Part shown: one piece after another, positions 21,459-22,533 of the stretch
Layout of the letters: every line of letters starts with the position of its first letter
How positions within the stretch are numbered: position 1 is the first letter of the stretch
Source: Candidatus Galligastranaerophilus gallistercoris
GTDB lineage: Bacteria; Cyanobacteriota; Vampirovibrionia; Gastranaerophilales; Gastranaerophilaceae
Length of the DNA stretch: 22,533 nucleotides
Assembly (NCBI GenBank): GCA_018710795.1
Contig: DVJH01000121.1
Span: 1-22,533 of the forward strand
Direction of reading: 5' to 3'
The notes under the pieces: model-generated
Database searches by the model: none
What the model saw: only the letters and a program-made list of their open reading frames with translations
What the model was told of the DNA's origin: nothing
Made by a program: the position numbers and the translations under genes

Positions 21459-22533
21459 ATGAGAAATTTTGAAGCACATACCGATGAAATCAGGAAGCAA
21501 ATGCTTGATGAAATCGGAGCAAAATCCGTTGAAGATTTTTTTGATAATATCCCGAAAGCCTGTCTCCTTAACGGGTTAAATTTACCTGATCCTTTAAGCG
21601 AACTTGCGGCGCAAAAAGAATTATCAAGAATTTCAAAAGAAAACAAAACATCGTACACAAGTTTTCTTGGCGGCGGGGCGGTGAGAAAATTTATTCCCTC
21701 CGCCATAAACGACATTGCTTCAAGATTTGAATTTTTATCCGCATATACTCCCTATCAGCCCGAAATTTCACAGGGCACATTGCAGATTATGTATGAATTT
21801 CAATCCATGATGGCAAATTTAACAAACATGGATGTTTCAAACGCAAGCGTATATGACGGGGCAACGGCATGCGCCGAAGCCTGCCTTATGGGAGTCAGAA
21901 TCAATAAAATAAAAAACGTATTTATATCGGACAAATTAAACCCGAATTATATTGAAGTCATAAAAACATATCTCTGGGCGCAGAATATAAAATATACCGT
22001 TTCAAATTCAATGCCTGAAAACGAAGAATTTGCATGCGCAATATATTCTTATCCCGAATATTCGGGCGAACTTAAACATCTGCCCGATAAAAAAAATAAA
22101 GAGATTATCATAGCTTGTGTTGATTTATCGATATTGCCCGTGGTTGAACCTCCGAAAGCCGATATTATAACGGGAGATTATCAATCATTCGGGCTTCCTT
22201 TGAATTTCGGCGGCGCATACGGCGGATTTATCGCAACAAAAGACGAATACAAAAGACAGCTTGTGGGAAGAATTGCGGGTAAAACAATCGATAAAGAAGG
22301 CAAAATCTCATACGTTTTAACGCTTCAGGCAAGAGAGCAGCACATAAGAAGAAGCAAAGCAACCGGAAATATCTGCTCCAATCAGGCTTTAACGGCACTT
22401 TGCGCGGCGTTGTATATTTCATTAACGGGCGAAAATGCGCTAAAAGAATATGCAAACCTTTCATATCAAAATGCGCATAAGCTTGCAAACGGTCTGAAAT
22501 CAAAAGGATATGAAATTAAAAATCATAATTTCT
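21459..22533 (+). CDS. gcvPA: Glycine dehydrogenase (decarboxylating) subunit 1, GcvPA (cut by window edge)
   Basis: GcvPA is the N-terminal half of the split P protein. Together with GcvPB, it decarboxylates glycine using PLP and loads GcvH. The 358 visible residues start MRNFEAHTDEIRKQMLDEIG and include SFLGGGAVRKFIPSAI, the signature TPYQPEISQGTLQ (about 97-109), VYDGATACAEA, FGGAYGGFIATKDEYKRQL and REQHIRRSKATGNICSNQAL. All are typical of GcvPA; the PLP lysine is on GcvPB in split systems. The normal length is about 440-450, so roughly 85 residues lie beyond the window. The ATG follows the gcvH stop by three bases, with only a weak ribosome site, suggesting coupling. gcvPB is expected next. 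Confidence 0.96.
   Translation, partial: MRNFEAHTDEIRKQMLDEIGAKSVEDFFDNIPKACLLNGLNLPDPLSELAAQKELSRISKENKTSYTSFLGGGAVRKFIPSAINDIASRFEFLSAYTPYQPEISQGTLQIMYEFQSMMANLTNMDVSNASVYDGATACAEACLMGVRINKIKNVFISDKLNPNYIEVIKTYLWAQNIKYTVSNSMPENEEFACAIYSYPEYSGELKHLPDKKNKEIIIACVDLSILPVVEPPKADIITGDYQSFGLPLNFGGAYGGFIATKDEYKRQLVGRIAGKTIDKEGKISYVLTLQAREQHIRRSKATGNICSNQALTALCAALYISLTGENALKEYANLSYQNAHKLANGLKSKGYEIKNHNF

Noticed and set aside
22228..22503. Minus-strand open frame of 91 codons near the window end
   Set aside because: Antisense shadow within gcvPA, with no start signals.

Overview
This is an AT-rich bacterial chromosomal window with about 21 protein genes, densely packed on both strands and mostly in short, translationally coupled operons. 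It holds no tRNA, rRNA, CRISPR array, insertion sequence or phage gene. A signal-peptide protein with three SLH repeats sits beside LPS-type sugar genes (rfbC, rfbD, a GT9 glycosyltransferase), which suggests a didermic bacterium with an SLH-anchored envelope. The glycine cleavage system with split gcvPA, a CooC-type ATPase and an iron-sulfur type TrpRS suggest an anaerobe. A gut Melainabacteria/Gastranaerophilales-like cyanobacterial relative is my best guess and Negativicutes an alternative; this is inference, because no rRNA or marker phylogeny is available.

Left part (1-4760): the minus-strand rimP-nusA pair (nusA cut by the window edge) lies behind a short leader with a terminator-like hairpin. 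Next comes a membrane-anchored metallophosphoesterase, divergent from an rfbC-rfbD pair for dTDP-L-rhamnose. Two small Ala/Lys-rich membrane proteins of unknown function follow, with unusual 5' regions.

Middle (4780-11877): a four-gene minus-strand operon, read from a good promoter near 10320, encodes a DUF1015 protein, a GlgX-like glycogen debranching enzyme, a PepT-like M20 peptidase and an EamA transporter. Three of its genes are joined by 1-4 base overlaps. Divergent from it are two plus-strand orphan membrane-protein genes (10423, 11305).

Right-centre (11878-17130): minus-strand trpS, a long TPR protein, the SLH protein and a GT9 glycosyltransferase. TrpS carries a complete C-x22-C-x6-C-x2-C motif, the 4Fe-4S signature known from Thermotoga maritima TrpRS.

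Right end (17183-22533): one plus-strand operon reads CooC-like ATPase, folD, alr, gcvT, gcvH, gcvPA (cut by the window edge). It links glycine cleavage to folate one-carbon interconversion. A CooC-type nickel-insertion ATPase and an alanine racemase are its unexpected members. The promoter of this operon and that of the GT9 gene appear to share one -10 duplex in opposite orientations.

The clearest candidates for a second look are the Fe-S TrpRS, the CooC-folD-alr-gcv operon, the shared divergent -10, the rimP leader hairpin, and the small orphan membrane proteins with structured leaders. I do not see a clearly new defence or mobile system.
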